Positions 33,763 through 41,453 of a stretch of DNA of 64,000 bases are shown here, piece after piece. How positions within the stretch are numbered: the first letter of the stretch is position 1; each line of letters opens with the position of its first letter. This DNA is from Hydrogenophaga sp. (GTDB taxonomy: Bacteria > Pseudomonadota > Gammaproteobacteria > Burkholderiales > Burkholderiaceae_C): positions 1 through 64,000 of the forward strand of contig NZ_JAHBZK010000011.1 of NCBI RefSeq assembly GCF_019635465.1, given 5' to 3'. The notes beneath the pieces are model-generated. The model saw only the letters and a program-made list of their open reading frames with translations, had not been told where the DNA came from and did no database searches. Both the position numbers and the translations under genes were made by a program.

Positions 33763-35046
33763 TCAAGCCACGGCGCGCGCCAGCGCCTGATCCACATCCC
33801 AAAGGATGTCGTCGATGTGCTCCAGCCCGACCGAGATGCGGATCATGTCGGGCAGCACGCCGGCGGCGATCTGCTGGGTCTCGTCGAGTTGGCGGTGGGT
33901 GGTGCTGGCGGGGTGGCTGATGAGGGTGCGCGTGTCGCCGATGTTGACCAGATGGCTCATGAACTGCGCGCTTTCGATGAAGCGCACGCCGGCCTCGGCG
34001 TTGCCCTTCACGCCGAACGCCAGCAGGCCCGAGGCGCCGCGCATCTGGCGTTTCATGAGTTCGTGCTGCGGGTGCTCGGGCAGGCCGGGGTAGTTCACCC
34101 AGCTCACGCGCGGGTCGCTCTGCAGGTACCTGGCCAGCGCCAGCGCGTTGCTGCAATGGCGCTCCATGCGCAGCGGCAGGGTCTCCACGCCCTGCAGGAT
34201 CTGCCAGGCGCTGGTGGGCGCGAGCGCCGCGCCGAAGACGCGCAGGCCTTCCATGCGGCAGCGCATGGTGAAGCCGAAGTCGCCAAAGGTTTCGTAGAAC
34301 TTGACGCCGTGGTAGCCCGGCGAGGGTTCGGTCATGCCGGGGAATTTGCCGTTGTCCCAGGGGAACTTGCCGCTCTCCACCACCACGCCGCCCAGCGTGG
34401 TGCCGTGGCCGGCTAGGTACTTGGTGGCGCTGTGGATGACGATGTCGGCGCCGAAGTCGGTCGGGTTGCACAGGTAGGGGCTGGGCACGGTGTTGTCCAC
34501 GATGAGTGGCAGGCCGTGCGCATGGGCCACCTCGGCAATGGCGGCGATGTCGAGCACCACCATGCTGGGGTTGCCCAGGGTCTCGGCGTAGATGGCGCGC
34601 GTCTCGGGGCGGATGGCGGCAGCAAAGGCCTCGGGCCTGGTGGCGTCAACGAAGCTGGTCTCGATGCCGAACTTGCGCAGGTTGACCGCGAACATGGTGA
34701 CGCTGCCACCGTAGAGCGCGCCGGCCGCCACCACGTGGTCGCCGGCCTGCAACAGCGTGGTCAGCGCCAGCGTTTCGGCGGCCATGCCGCTGGCGCAGGC
34801 CACGGCGGCGCGGGCGTTCTCCAACGCGGCCACGCGTTCTTCGAGCGTGGCCACCGTGGGGTTGCTCAGGCGCGAGTACACATTGCCGAAGGTCTGCAGG
34901 TTGAACAGGCTGGCCGCGTGGTCGGCGCTGTCGAAGACGAAGCTGGTCGTCTGGTAGATCGGCAGCGCGCGCGAGCCGGTGCTGCTGTCGGGGATCTGCC
35001 CGGCGTGGATGGCCAGGGTCTCGGGGTGGAAGCGGCGGTCGGCCAT
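33763..35046 (-). CDS. metY: O-acetylhomoserine sulfhydrylase (MetY-like)
   Basis: A 427-residue PLP enzyme of the Cys/Met metabolism family. The Schiff-base lysine is in HSATKYLAGHGTTLGG (about residue 208). Substrate and cofactor contacts appear in YSRLSNPTVATLEERVA and CASGMAAETLAL. Its length (about 430) and the opening ETLAIHAGQ fit MetY/Cgs-type O-acetylhomoserine aminocarboxypropyltransferase, which makes homocysteine from O-acetylhomoserine and sulfide. It lies in a tight operon with cysK, which supplies the same sulfide-assimilation stage for cysteine. Gaps to neighbours are 13 and 11 bp. Confidence 0.88.
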   Translation of the reverse strand: MADRRFHPETLAIHAGQIPDSSTGSRALPIYQTTSFVFDSADHAASLFNLQTFGNVYSRLSNPTVATLEERVAALENARAAVACASGMAAETLALTTLLQAGDHVVAAGALYGGSVTMFAVNLRKFGIETSFVDATRPEAFAAAIRPETRAIYAETLGNPSMVVLDIAAIAEVAHAHGLPLIVDNTVPSPYLCNPTDFGADIVIHSATKYLAGHGTTLGGVVVESGKFPWDNGKFPGMTEPSPGYHGVKFYETFGDFGFTMRCRMEGLRVFGAALAPTSAWQILQGVETLPLRMERHCSNALALARYLQSDPRVSWVNYPGLPEHPQHELMKRQMRGASGLLAFGVKGNAEAGVRFIESAQFMSHLVNIGDTRTLISHPASTTHRQLDETQQIAAGVLPDMIRISVGLEHIDDILWDVDQALARAVA

Positions 35047-35059
35047 GCGGTGCTCCCCT

Positions 35060-35521
35060 TCACTGAGGCCGGTGGGCCGAGATGATGCGGGTGTTCACGC
35101 CAGCCCAGTTGAGCCCGCCGAACAAACGCGCGTGTTCGATCTTCACGCAACGGTCCCACACGCTGTCCATGCCGGCGGCGGTGACGGTGCGGTCGGCCGC
35201 TTCGCTGCGCAGGCCCAGTTGCTGCCAGAAGCACTTGGCGCCGATGGCCACAGCGCTCTGCGCAATCGGCGGGATGTCGGCCTCCTTGCGAAAGACGTCG
35301 ACCATGTCGACCGGGAACGGAATGTCTTCCAGCCGCGCATAGCTGGTCTCGCCCAGGATCTGCGGGTACTTGGGGTTGACCGGCACCACACGGTAGCCGT
35401 GGTCCTGCAGGTACTTGGCGGCGAAGAAACTCGGGCGGTGCCATTCGGCCGAGAGGCCGACCACGGCAATGGTGCGGCACTGCTTGAGGATGCGTCGCAG
35501 GGTGGGGATGTCGTCTTGCAT
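35060..35521 (-). CDS. CoA-binding domain protein (YccU-like)
   Basis: A 153-residue single-domain protein with a Rossmann-like CoA-binding fold: TIAVVGLSAEWHRPSFFAAKYLQDHGYRVVPVNP near the N-terminus, and a C-terminal DRCVKIEHARLFGG segment with a conserved Cys and His. The family binds CoA and is often linked to sulfur metabolism or stress, with no settled reaction. Its position between trmO-like and metY in an operon with small gaps supports a link to sulfur or methionine metabolism. Confidence 0.82.
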   Translation of the reverse strand: MQDDIPTLRRILKQCRTIAVVGLSAEWHRPSFFAAKYLQDHGYRVVPVNPKYPQILGETSYARLEDIPFPVDMVDVFRKEADIPPIAQSAVAIGAKCFWQQLGLRSEAADRTVTAAGMDSVWDRCVKIEHARLFGGLNWAGVNTRIISAHRPQ

Positions 35522-35541
35522 GGGCAGTTCAATGAACCTGG

Positions 35542-36021
35542 CTACCAGTAGTTGGCCATCAGCTCGCTCGCCCAGGCGGGTTCGCGCAGCTCACCGCGCG
35601 GCAGCGTGCCGCGCCAGACCGGCTTGATGTCGAGCACCGGTGTGCCGTCCACCGCGTCGAGGCCTTCGACCGCCAGCGCAGCGCCGTCGACAGCAAGCAC
35701 ACGGCACACGCTCACACCAATGCGGTTGGGCCGCATGCGGCCGCGCTGCGCAAAGATGCCCACGCGCGGCCAGTCGCTGCGGTTGCGCGGGTGGCGCGCA
35801 CCGGTTTCCACCGGCTCGTCGGCATCGACGTGGAAGAGGAACACCACCTCGATGTGCGACACGGCATCGAGCCCGAGCAGGCTGTCGGCACCCAGGCGGG
35901 GGTCGGTCAGCTCGATGCGCGAGCGGTTGGGGCCCCAGCCATCCTTGGTGGTCTCGGCCCGCCCACCCCGCACCACGCCAATGGGCGTGAAGCAGACAGG
36001 AGCGGCCGGGGTGTTGCTCAC
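35542..36021 (-). CDS. TrmO-like tRNA methyltransferase (TsaA domain)
   Basis: A 159-residue protein of the TsaA/TrmO beta-barrel methyltransferase class, which in E. coli methylates threonylcarbamoyl-adenosine-37 of some tRNAs. Supporting features are PIGVVR near the N-terminus, VSHIEVVFLFHVDADEPVETGARHPRNR, RPNRIGVSVCRVLAVDG and GTPVLDIKPVW, the usual substrate and SAM loop sequence. E. coli TrmO has an extra C-terminal domain that this short form lacks. Co-transcription with cysK and metY is likely; archaeal and bacterial short forms may act on other substrates. Confidence 0.75.
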   Translation of the reverse strand: MSNTPAAPVCFTPIGVVRGGRAETTKDGWGPNRSRIELTDPRLGADSLLGLDAVSHIEVVFLFHVDADEPVETGARHPRNRSDWPRVGIFAQRGRMRPNRIGVSVCRVLAVDGAALAVEGLDAVDGTPVLDIKPVWRGTLPRGELREPAWASELMANYW

Positions 36022-36053
36022 GCGCGGATCAATCAGCGATCACCCAACCGGCT

Positions 36054-36971
36054 TCACTCGGTCGGCAGAAAGCCGTCGACCGATAGGTAGCGCTCGCCGG
36101 TGTCGTAGTTGAAGCCGAGCACGCGGCTGCCGGCGGGCAGCTCGGGCAGTTTCTGCTTGATGGCGGCCAGCGTGGCGCCGCTGGAGATGCCCACCAGCAC
36201 GCCCTCTTCGCGCGCGCTGCGGCGCGCCATCTCGCGCGCGTCTTCGGCGTCCACGGCAATGGTGCCGTCGAGCAGGTCGATCTTGAGGTTGGCAGGGATG
36301 AACCCTGCGCCGATGCCCTGGATGGGGTGCGGCTGGTGGGTGCCGCCCGAGATGACCTGGCTCAGCGCGGGTTCGACCGCAAACACCTTGAGGCCGGGCC
36401 AGCGCGCCTTGAGCACCTGCGCCACGCCACTGATGTGGCCACCGGTGCCCACGCCGGTGATGAGCACGTCCAGCCCCTGCGGAAAATCGCGCGCGATCTC
36501 TTCGGCGGTGGTCCGCACGTGCGCCTCGATGTTGGCCGGGTTCTCGAACTGCTGCGGAATCCAGGCGCCCGGGGTGCTGGCGGCGATCTCTTCGGCGCGC
36601 GCGATGCTGCCCTTCATGCCCTTCTCCTTGGGCGTGAGCACCAGTTGGGCGCCATAGGCCAGCATCAGGCGGCGGCGCTCGATGCTCATGCTGTCGGGCA
36701 TTACCAGCACGCAGCTGTAGCCCTTGACCGCGGCCACCATGGCCAGGCCGATGCCGGTGTTGCCCGAGGTGGGCTCGACGATGGTGCCACCGGGCTTGAG
36801 GCGGCCGTCGCGCTCGGCGGCCTCGACCATGCTCAGCGCAATGCGGTCCTTGATGGAGCCGCCGGGGTTGGCGCGCTCGAGCTTGATCCACACCTCGGCC
36901 GGCCCGAACAGGCGGTTGATGCGCAGGTGCGGCGTGTTGCCGATGGTCTGCAGGATGTTGTCGACTTTCAT
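36054..36971 (-). CDS. cysK: Cysteine synthase A (O-acetylserine sulfhydrylase)
   Basis: A 305-residue PLP enzyme making cysteine from O-acetylserine and sulfide. PLP lysine in [12 protein letters not shown] (about 42), substrate loop [12 protein letters not shown] (about 68-79), and phosphate-binding [13 protein letters not shown] (about 176-188) are all intact. C-terminal segment [10 protein letters not shown] is the second nucleotide loop. Length fits CysK/CysM. It heads a five-gene reverse operon (36971 down to 32951) with gaps of 11 to 32 bp. A GAGGAG precedes the start by six bases. Confidence 0.92.
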   Translation of the reverse strand: MKVDNILQTIGNTPHLRINRLFGPAEVWIKLERANPGGSIKDRIALSMVEAAERDGRLKPGGTIVEPTSGNTGIGLAMVAAVKGYSCVLVMPDSMSIERRRLMLAYGAQLVLTPKEKGMKGSIARAEEIAASTPGAWIPQQFENPANIEAHVRTTAEEIARDFPQGLDVLITGVGTGGHISGVAQVLKARWPGLKVFAVEPALSQVISGGTHQPHPIQGIGAGFIPANLKIDLLDGTIAVDAEDAREMARRSAREEGVLVGISSGATLAAIKQKLPELPAGSRVLGFNYDTGERYLSVDGFLPTE

Positions 36972-37028
36972 GGGAACTCCTCGGGTGTTGTGGGCTATGG
37001 GGTCGATGCCGGTGTGCTCAATACGATC

Positions 37029-37047
37029 GCGCGGTTATACGCCGCGC
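37029..37047. promoter_or_regulatory. Inverted repeat GCGCGG-TTATACG-CCGCGC upstream of cysK
   Basis: A perfect 6-bp stem with a 7-base loop lies 58 bp upstream of cysK and 48 bp after the enoyl-CoA hydratase stop. It could end the upstream transcript or regulate the cysK operon. TATAAC on the reverse strand inside the loop resembles a -10 box. The role is not decided by sequence. Confidence 0.35.
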
Positions 37048-37094
37048 CTGCTACACCAGTCGGTGGCAGGGGCACTGCAGCGAGCGCCCGGCGC

Positions 37095-37898
37095 TCACCA
37101 GTTGGGCTTGCGTTTGTCGATGAAGGCCTGCACGCCTTCAAGCGCGCTCGGGTCCATCATGTTGCAGGCCATGGTCTGCGCCGCGTCGTCGTAGGCGGCG
37201 GCGATGCCCACGTCGAGCTGGCGGTAGAACAGCCCCTTGCCGGCGGCGATGGCCACGCGCGGCTTGGCCAGGATGCTGTCCACCAGCCGCGCCACCTCGG
37301 CCTGCAGTTCGCTGGCTTCCACCACGCGGTTGAGCAGGCCTTTCTCGCGCGCTTCGTCGGCGCTGATGAAGGCGCCGGTCACCAGCATCTCGAAGGCCGC
37401 CTTGCGCCCCAGGTTGCGGCTGAGCGCGACGCTGGGCGTGCTGCAGAACAGCCCCAGGTTGACGCCGCTGACAGCGAACTTCGCCTCGCGCACGGCCACG
37501 GCCAGGTCGCACATGGCCACCAGTTGGCAGCCGGCCGCCGTGGCAATGCCCTGCACCTGGGCAATCACCGGCACCGGCAGCGCCTGCAAGGCCATCATGA
37601 AGCGCCCGCACTGGGCGAACAGGCGCTGGTAGTAGTCGAGCGAAGGCTCGGCGCGCATCTGCTTGAGGTCGTGGCCGGCGCAGAAGGCCTTGCCTTCGGC
37701 CGCCATCACCACCACACGCGCGTTTTCGTCGGCAGCCACTTGGTCGACGGCTGCCTGCAAGGCGGCCAGCATCTCTTCGCTGAGCGCGTTGAACGACGCG
37801 GGGCGGTTGAGCGTGAGCGTGACAACGCCGCGTGGATCGCGCGCGTAGCGCACCGGTGCGTCGGTGTCAGTTGCGTCAGGGTGAAGGCGGTCATTCAT
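37095..37898 (-). CDS. Enoyl-CoA hydratase/isomerase family protein
   Basis: A 267-residue crotonase-fold enzyme. Oxyanion-hole strands are AFCAGHDLKQM and GIATAAGCQLVAMCDLAVA, with NLGLFCSTPSVALSRNLG following. The classical catalytic Glu pair of hydratase is not obvious at the usual positions (ECHDC3-like arrangement), so hydratase activity is unproven. It lies 24 bp after a CoA ligase gene on the same strand, so the pair may activate a carboxylic acid as CoA ester and process it. Shine-Dalgarno CGGAG lies about 12 bases upstream. Confidence 0.82.
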   Translation of the reverse strand: MNDRLHPDATDTDAPVRYARDPRGVVTLTLNRPASFNALSEEMLAALQAAVDQVAADENARVVVMAAEGKAFCAGHDLKQMRAEPSLDYYQRLFAQCGRFMMALQALPVPVIAQVQGIATAAGCQLVAMCDLAVAVREAKFAVSGVNLGLFCSTPSVALSRNLGRKAAFEMLVTGAFISADEAREKGLLNRVVEASELQAEVARLVDSILAKPRVAIAAGKGLFYRQLDVGIAAAYDDAAQTMACNMMDPSALEGVQAFIDKRKPNW

Positions 37899-37922
37899 GG
37901 GGGGGTGTCTCCGTTCGTCCGT

Positions 37923-39572
37923 TCATTCGATGGCCGAGCTGCTGCGGGCACGCTGGCGCAGCTCGAACTTCTGGATCTTGCCGGTGCTGGTCTTGGGAAT
38001 GGGCTCGAAGCGTACCGCCTTCGGCACCTTGTAGCCGGCCAGCAGGCCACGGCAATGGGCAATCAGCTCGGCCTCGGTGGTCTGTGCGCCGGGCCGCAGC
38101 TCCACGTACGCCAGCGGCGTTTCGCCCCACTTGGGGTGCGGTTGTGCCACCACCGCGCAGGCCATCACGGCCGGGTGGCGGTAGAGCGCGTCTTCCACCT
38201 CGATGGAACTGATGTTTTCGCCGCCGCTGATGATGATGTCCTTGCTGCGGTCCTTGATCTTGGCGTAGCGGTCGGGCTCGAGCACCGCGAGGTCGCCGGT
38301 GTGGAACCAGCCACCTTCAAAGGCCTTGTCGGTGGCCACCGGGTTCTTCAGGTAGCCCTTCATGACGATGTTGCCGCGGAACATGATCTCGCCCATGGTC
38401 TGGCTATCGGCGGGCACCTCGGTCATGGTCTCGGGGTCCATCACCGTCATGCCTTCCTGCAGTGCGTAGCGCACGCCCTGGCGGCCGTTGAGCCGCACCT
38501 GCTCGCCCAGATCGGCCGTCGCCCAGGCCGGGCGCGCCACCGCCACGGCGGCCGGGCCGTAGACCTCGGTCAGCCCGTAGACGTGGGTGATGGCAAAGCC
38601 CATGCGGGCCATGCCTTCGATCATGGCCGCGGGTGGCGCCGCGCCGGCCACCATGCCGCGCACCGCGCCAATGCCGTCCTTGAGCTCGGGGCGATCGGCC
38701 ACCGCCGAAATCAGGCCGTTGTGCACGATGGGTGCGGCGCAGTAGTGGTCCACGCCGTGATCGCGCATGGCGCTCAGGATGGCGATCGGCTCCACCTTGC
38801 GCAGGCACACATGCACACCGGCCTGCATGGCCACCGTCCACGGAAAGCACCAGCCGTTGCAATGGAACATGGGCAGCGTCCACAGGTAGCGTGAGAACTG
38901 CGGCATGGTCCAGGTGACCACGTTGCTCACCGCGTTGAGGTAGGCGCCACGGTGGTGGGTGACCACGCCCTTGGGGTCGCCGGTGGTGCCACTGGTGTAG
39001 CTCACCGCAATGGCGTCCCACTCGTCGGTGGGACCGTCCAGGTGGTCCAGCGGTGCGTGCGACGCCAGCAGGGCCTCGTACTCGTGCGCGCCCACGCGGT
39101 CGCCCGGGCCGTCGTATTCGCTGTCGCACACGTCGATCACCACCAGCTCGCGGCCCATCTCGCGCAGGGCGGCCAGCGCCTTGGCCGCCACCGGTGCCAG
39201 CTCGCGGTCGGTCAGCAGCACCCGGGCCTCGCAGTGGTTCATCTGCCAGGCCAGCAGCGGCGCATCGAGCCGGGTGTTGAGCGTGTTGATCACCGCGCCC
39301 AGCGCCGGCACCGCGTAGTGCGCCTCCACCATCTCGGGCGTGTTGGGCAGCAACGTGCTCACCGTGTCGCCGGGGCCCACCCCGAGCGCGCGCAAGGCCG
39401 CCGCCAGCCGGGCCGAGCGCTCGCGGACCTGCGCCCAGCTGTAGCGCCGCGCGCCATGAATCACCGCCGGCATGTCGCCAAAGACCTCGGCCGTGCGCTC
39501 GACAAAGCTCACCGGCGACAGGGCCACGTGGTTGGCCGGGTTGCGGGCCAGGTGCGCGTCATAGATGTTCAT
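37923..39572 (-). CDS. AMP-forming acyl-CoA synthetase
   Basis: A 549-residue ANL-superfamily ligase. The P-loop-like motif is SYTSGTTGDPKGVVTHHRGAYL (about residues 186-207), adenylate motif VYGLTEVYGP (about 333), hinge GGWFHTGDLAVLEPDRYAKIKDRSKD (about 430-455), and C-terminal catalytic Lys in PKTSTGKIQKFELRQ. It makes a carboxylate into its CoA thioester for the neighbouring crotonase. The overall pattern, with WTLPMFHCNGWCFPW, resembles medium-chain and methylmercaptopropionate CoA ligases (DmdB-like), but the substrate is inferred only. It heads the operon and is divergent from a YciI-like gene. Confidence 0.88.
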   Translation of the reverse strand: MNIYDAHLARNPANHVALSPVSFVERTAEVFGDMPAVIHGARRYSWAQVRERSARLAAALRALGVGPGDTVSTLLPNTPEMVEAHYAVPALGAVINTLNTRLDAPLLAWQMNHCEARVLLTDRELAPVAAKALAALREMGRELVVIDVCDSEYDGPGDRVGAHEYEALLASHAPLDHLDGPTDEWDAIAVSYTSGTTGDPKGVVTHHRGAYLNAVSNVVTWTMPQFSRYLWTLPMFHCNGWCFPWTVAMQAGVHVCLRKVEPIAILSAMRDHGVDHYCAAPIVHNGLISAVADRPELKDGIGAVRGMVAGAAPPAAMIEGMARMGFAITHVYGLTEVYGPAAVAVARPAWATADLGEQVRLNGRQGVRYALQEGMTVMDPETMTEVPADSQTMGEIMFRGNIVMKGYLKNPVATDKAFEGGWFHTGDLAVLEPDRYAKIKDRSKDIIISGGENISSIEVEDALYRHPAVMACAVVAQPHPKWGETPLAYVELRPGAQTTEAELIAHCRGLLAGYKVPKAVRFEPIPKTSTGKIQKFELRQRARSSSAIE

Positions 39573-39718
39573 GGCGGCATCGTAGTCAGGGCCTTGGCCC
39601 GCAGGGGCCGGGCTTACCCGATAAGCGGCGCAAGTACCGGTCGATCGCCTTTGCCCTCGCCCGTCGTGGTGGTTGAAGGCGCCAGAATGGCTGGCGCCGA
39701 TTCACTCAGGAGACTCCC

Positions 39719-40156
39719 ATGCGATTCATGGTCATGGTGCACGCCGATGCGCACACCGAAGCCGGCGAGATGCCCACCGAGGCCGACATGGCCGAGATGA
39801 TGCGGTTCAACGAGGCACTGGCCGCGGCCGGCGTGATGCGCGCCGGTGAAGGCCTGCACCCCACCTCGCGCGGCGCCCGCGTGGTGTTCGACGGCAAAGG
39901 CACGCGGGTGGTTGACGGCCCGTTCGCCGAGAGCAAGGAGCTCATCGCCGGCTTCTGGCTGTGGGAGTGCGCCTCACTCGAGGAGGCGGTGGCCTGGGCA
40001 CGGCGCTGCCCCAAACCCACGCGGGGCGCCGAATCCATGCTCGAAATCCGCCGGGTGTTCGAAGCCGAAGACTTCGGCGAGGCCTACACGCCCGAGATTC
40101 GCGCCCAGGAGGATCGCCTGCGCGAGCACATCGGCGGCGGCACCGGCACGCCCTGA
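39719..40156 (+). CDS. YciI-family (DGPF-domain) protein
   Basis: A 145-residue dimeric alpha/beta-barrel protein. The core has the DGPFAESKELIAGFWLWECAS motif and RFMVMVHADAHTEAGEMP at the N-terminus, which place it with YciI/DGPF proteins. Members are structural or enzymatic; a general function is not known, though many lie beside ECF sigma genes. The start is supported by CAGGAGACTCCC. The gene is divergent from the CoA ligase, with a 146-bp gap. Confidence 0.8.
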   Translation: MRFMVMVHADAHTEAGEMPTEADMAEMMRFNEALAAAGVMRAGEGLHPTSRGARVVFDGKGTRVVDGPFAESKELIAGFWLWECASLEEAVAWARRCPKPTRGAESMLEIRRVFEAEDFGEAYTPEIRAQEDRLREHIGGGTGTP

Positions 40157-40218
40157 GACCCCGCGCGCGGGTGCGGCGCTTCTTGTGCGGCACAGCATGG
40201 GCTGCTACAAGCAGGCGC

Positions 40219-41373
40219 ATGCAAGCCTCAGCGGTTGAAGCCCTCACCGACGCGATCTACGACGCGGCGCTGGACGCGACCCATTGGCCCGCCGTGCTGG
40301 CCCACCTGAAGGCTGCCTTCCGCACCGAGGCCGAAACTTTCTACGTGTTGAACTTCGGCACACGCGAGGTGGGCGAAGCACACCTCGCAGGCGTCGCGCC
40401 CGCCTGGCTGGGTTGCTTCAACCAGTTCTACTTCGCGCCCGACAATCCCTGGAACGTGCACTCCACCTCGCTGCACCAGTTGGGCATGGTGCGCACCAAC
40501 GAACGGCTGGAGCGCTTCACCCGCCAGCGCGGTGTGCTCTACCGCAGCAGCTACTACAACGAGTGGCTGCGCCCGCAGGGCTTTCACCACAGCATCGGCA
40601 ACACGCTCACATCCGAGCGCCACGCCATTGCCAACGTGACCTTGTTGCGCGCGCCCGATCTGCCGCGATTCAACCCGCGCGAGGTGCGCCTGTTCGAACA
40701 GCTGAGCGTGCACTTTGTGCGTGCGCTGCGCGTGCGGCAGCACATGGAGGGGCTGCAAACCCAGCGCGACGGCCTGGCCCAGGCCCTGGACCATGTGGGC
40801 GACGCGCTGATGTTGCTGGACGAGCACAGCCGTCTGCTGCATGGCAATCGCGCGGCGCTGGATCAGCTGGCGCGCTGCGACGGACTGCACTGGCGGCAGG
40901 GGCACGTGGCGCCGGTGCATGGCCCACATGGTCCACCGTTCCTGGCCTGGCTGCGCGCCCACGCGGCCGGTTCACAGACCGCGGCCTCGGTGCCCGGCAC
41001 CTTGACGCTGCCGCGCTCGCACCGGCGCCTGCCCCTGGTGCTGCGTGCCTCGGGCTGGACGCTGCCGCTGTCGTCCTGGCATGGCGCCAGGCGCTGCGTG
41101 CTCGTGGCCATGGGTCCTGCCGCCGGGCAGCGCGGATCGACCGATGCCGATGCGCTGCGCCAGCTCTACCAGCTCACACCCGCCGAGGCCCGACTGACGC
41201 GCGTGCTGTGCGACGGGTTGAGCCTTCGCGAGGCCGCCCACACCCTGGGCATCACCTATGGCACGGCGCGCACCCGGCTCAAAACCGTGTTCGGCAAAAC
41301 GGGCGTTCACCGCCAGGCCGCGCTGGTGGCCCAGGTCAAGGGCGAGTTGCCCCAGCCCCTGGAGCGGCGCTGA
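40219..41373 (+). CDS. LuxR-type HTH transcriptional regulator with long N-terminal domain
   Basis: A 384-residue regulator. The C-terminal 60 residues form a LuxR helix-turn-helix (LTPAEARLTRVLCDGLSLREAAHTLGITYGTARTRLKTVFGKT), while the first 180 residues form an unrecognised sensor domain rich in Trp and Phe (FYFAPDNPWNVHSTSL). A PAS-like middle (MLLDEHSRLLHGNRAAL) may follow at about 200-290. It lacks a receiver domain, so it is a single-component sensor. It lies 62 bp after the YciI gene and ends 80 bp from the convergent effector-like gene, making it a candidate regulator of either. Confidence 0.75.
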   Translation: MQASAVEALTDAIYDAALDATHWPAVLAHLKAAFRTEAETFYVLNFGTREVGEAHLAGVAPAWLGCFNQFYFAPDNPWNVHSTSLHQLGMVRTNERLERFTRQRGVLYRSSYYNEWLRPQGFHHSIGNTLTSERHAIANVTLLRAPDLPRFNPREVRLFEQLSVHFVRALRVRQHMEGLQTQRDGLAQALDHVGDALMLLDEHSRLLHGNRAALDQLARCDGLHWRQGHVAPVHGPHGPPFLAWLRAHAAGSQTAASVPGTLTLPRSHRRLPLVLRASGWTLPLSSWHGARRCVLVAMGPAAGQRGSTDADALRQLYQLTPAEARLTRVLCDGLSLREAAHTLGITYGTARTRLKTVFGKTGVHRQAALVAQVKGELPQPLERR

Positions 41374-41453
41374 CGCCCCCCAGGGCAGATCAGGCTTCAA
41401 CGCAGCGGGGCGCCCGGCTTTCGCCAGGCACCCCGATGACCGAGCGAATGGGC

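Noticed and set aside
36327-38894. An 855-codon plus-strand open frame over cysK, the crotonase gene and part of the CoA ligase gene
   Set aside because: It runs antisense to three conserved genes and has low-complexity His/Ala/Gly composition.
37095-39572. Full DMSP demethylation (dmdBC) module
   Set aside because: The ligand-activating enzyme resembles DmdB-type ligases, but no dmdC-like dehydrogenase is present and the crotonase lacks a clear DmdD signature.
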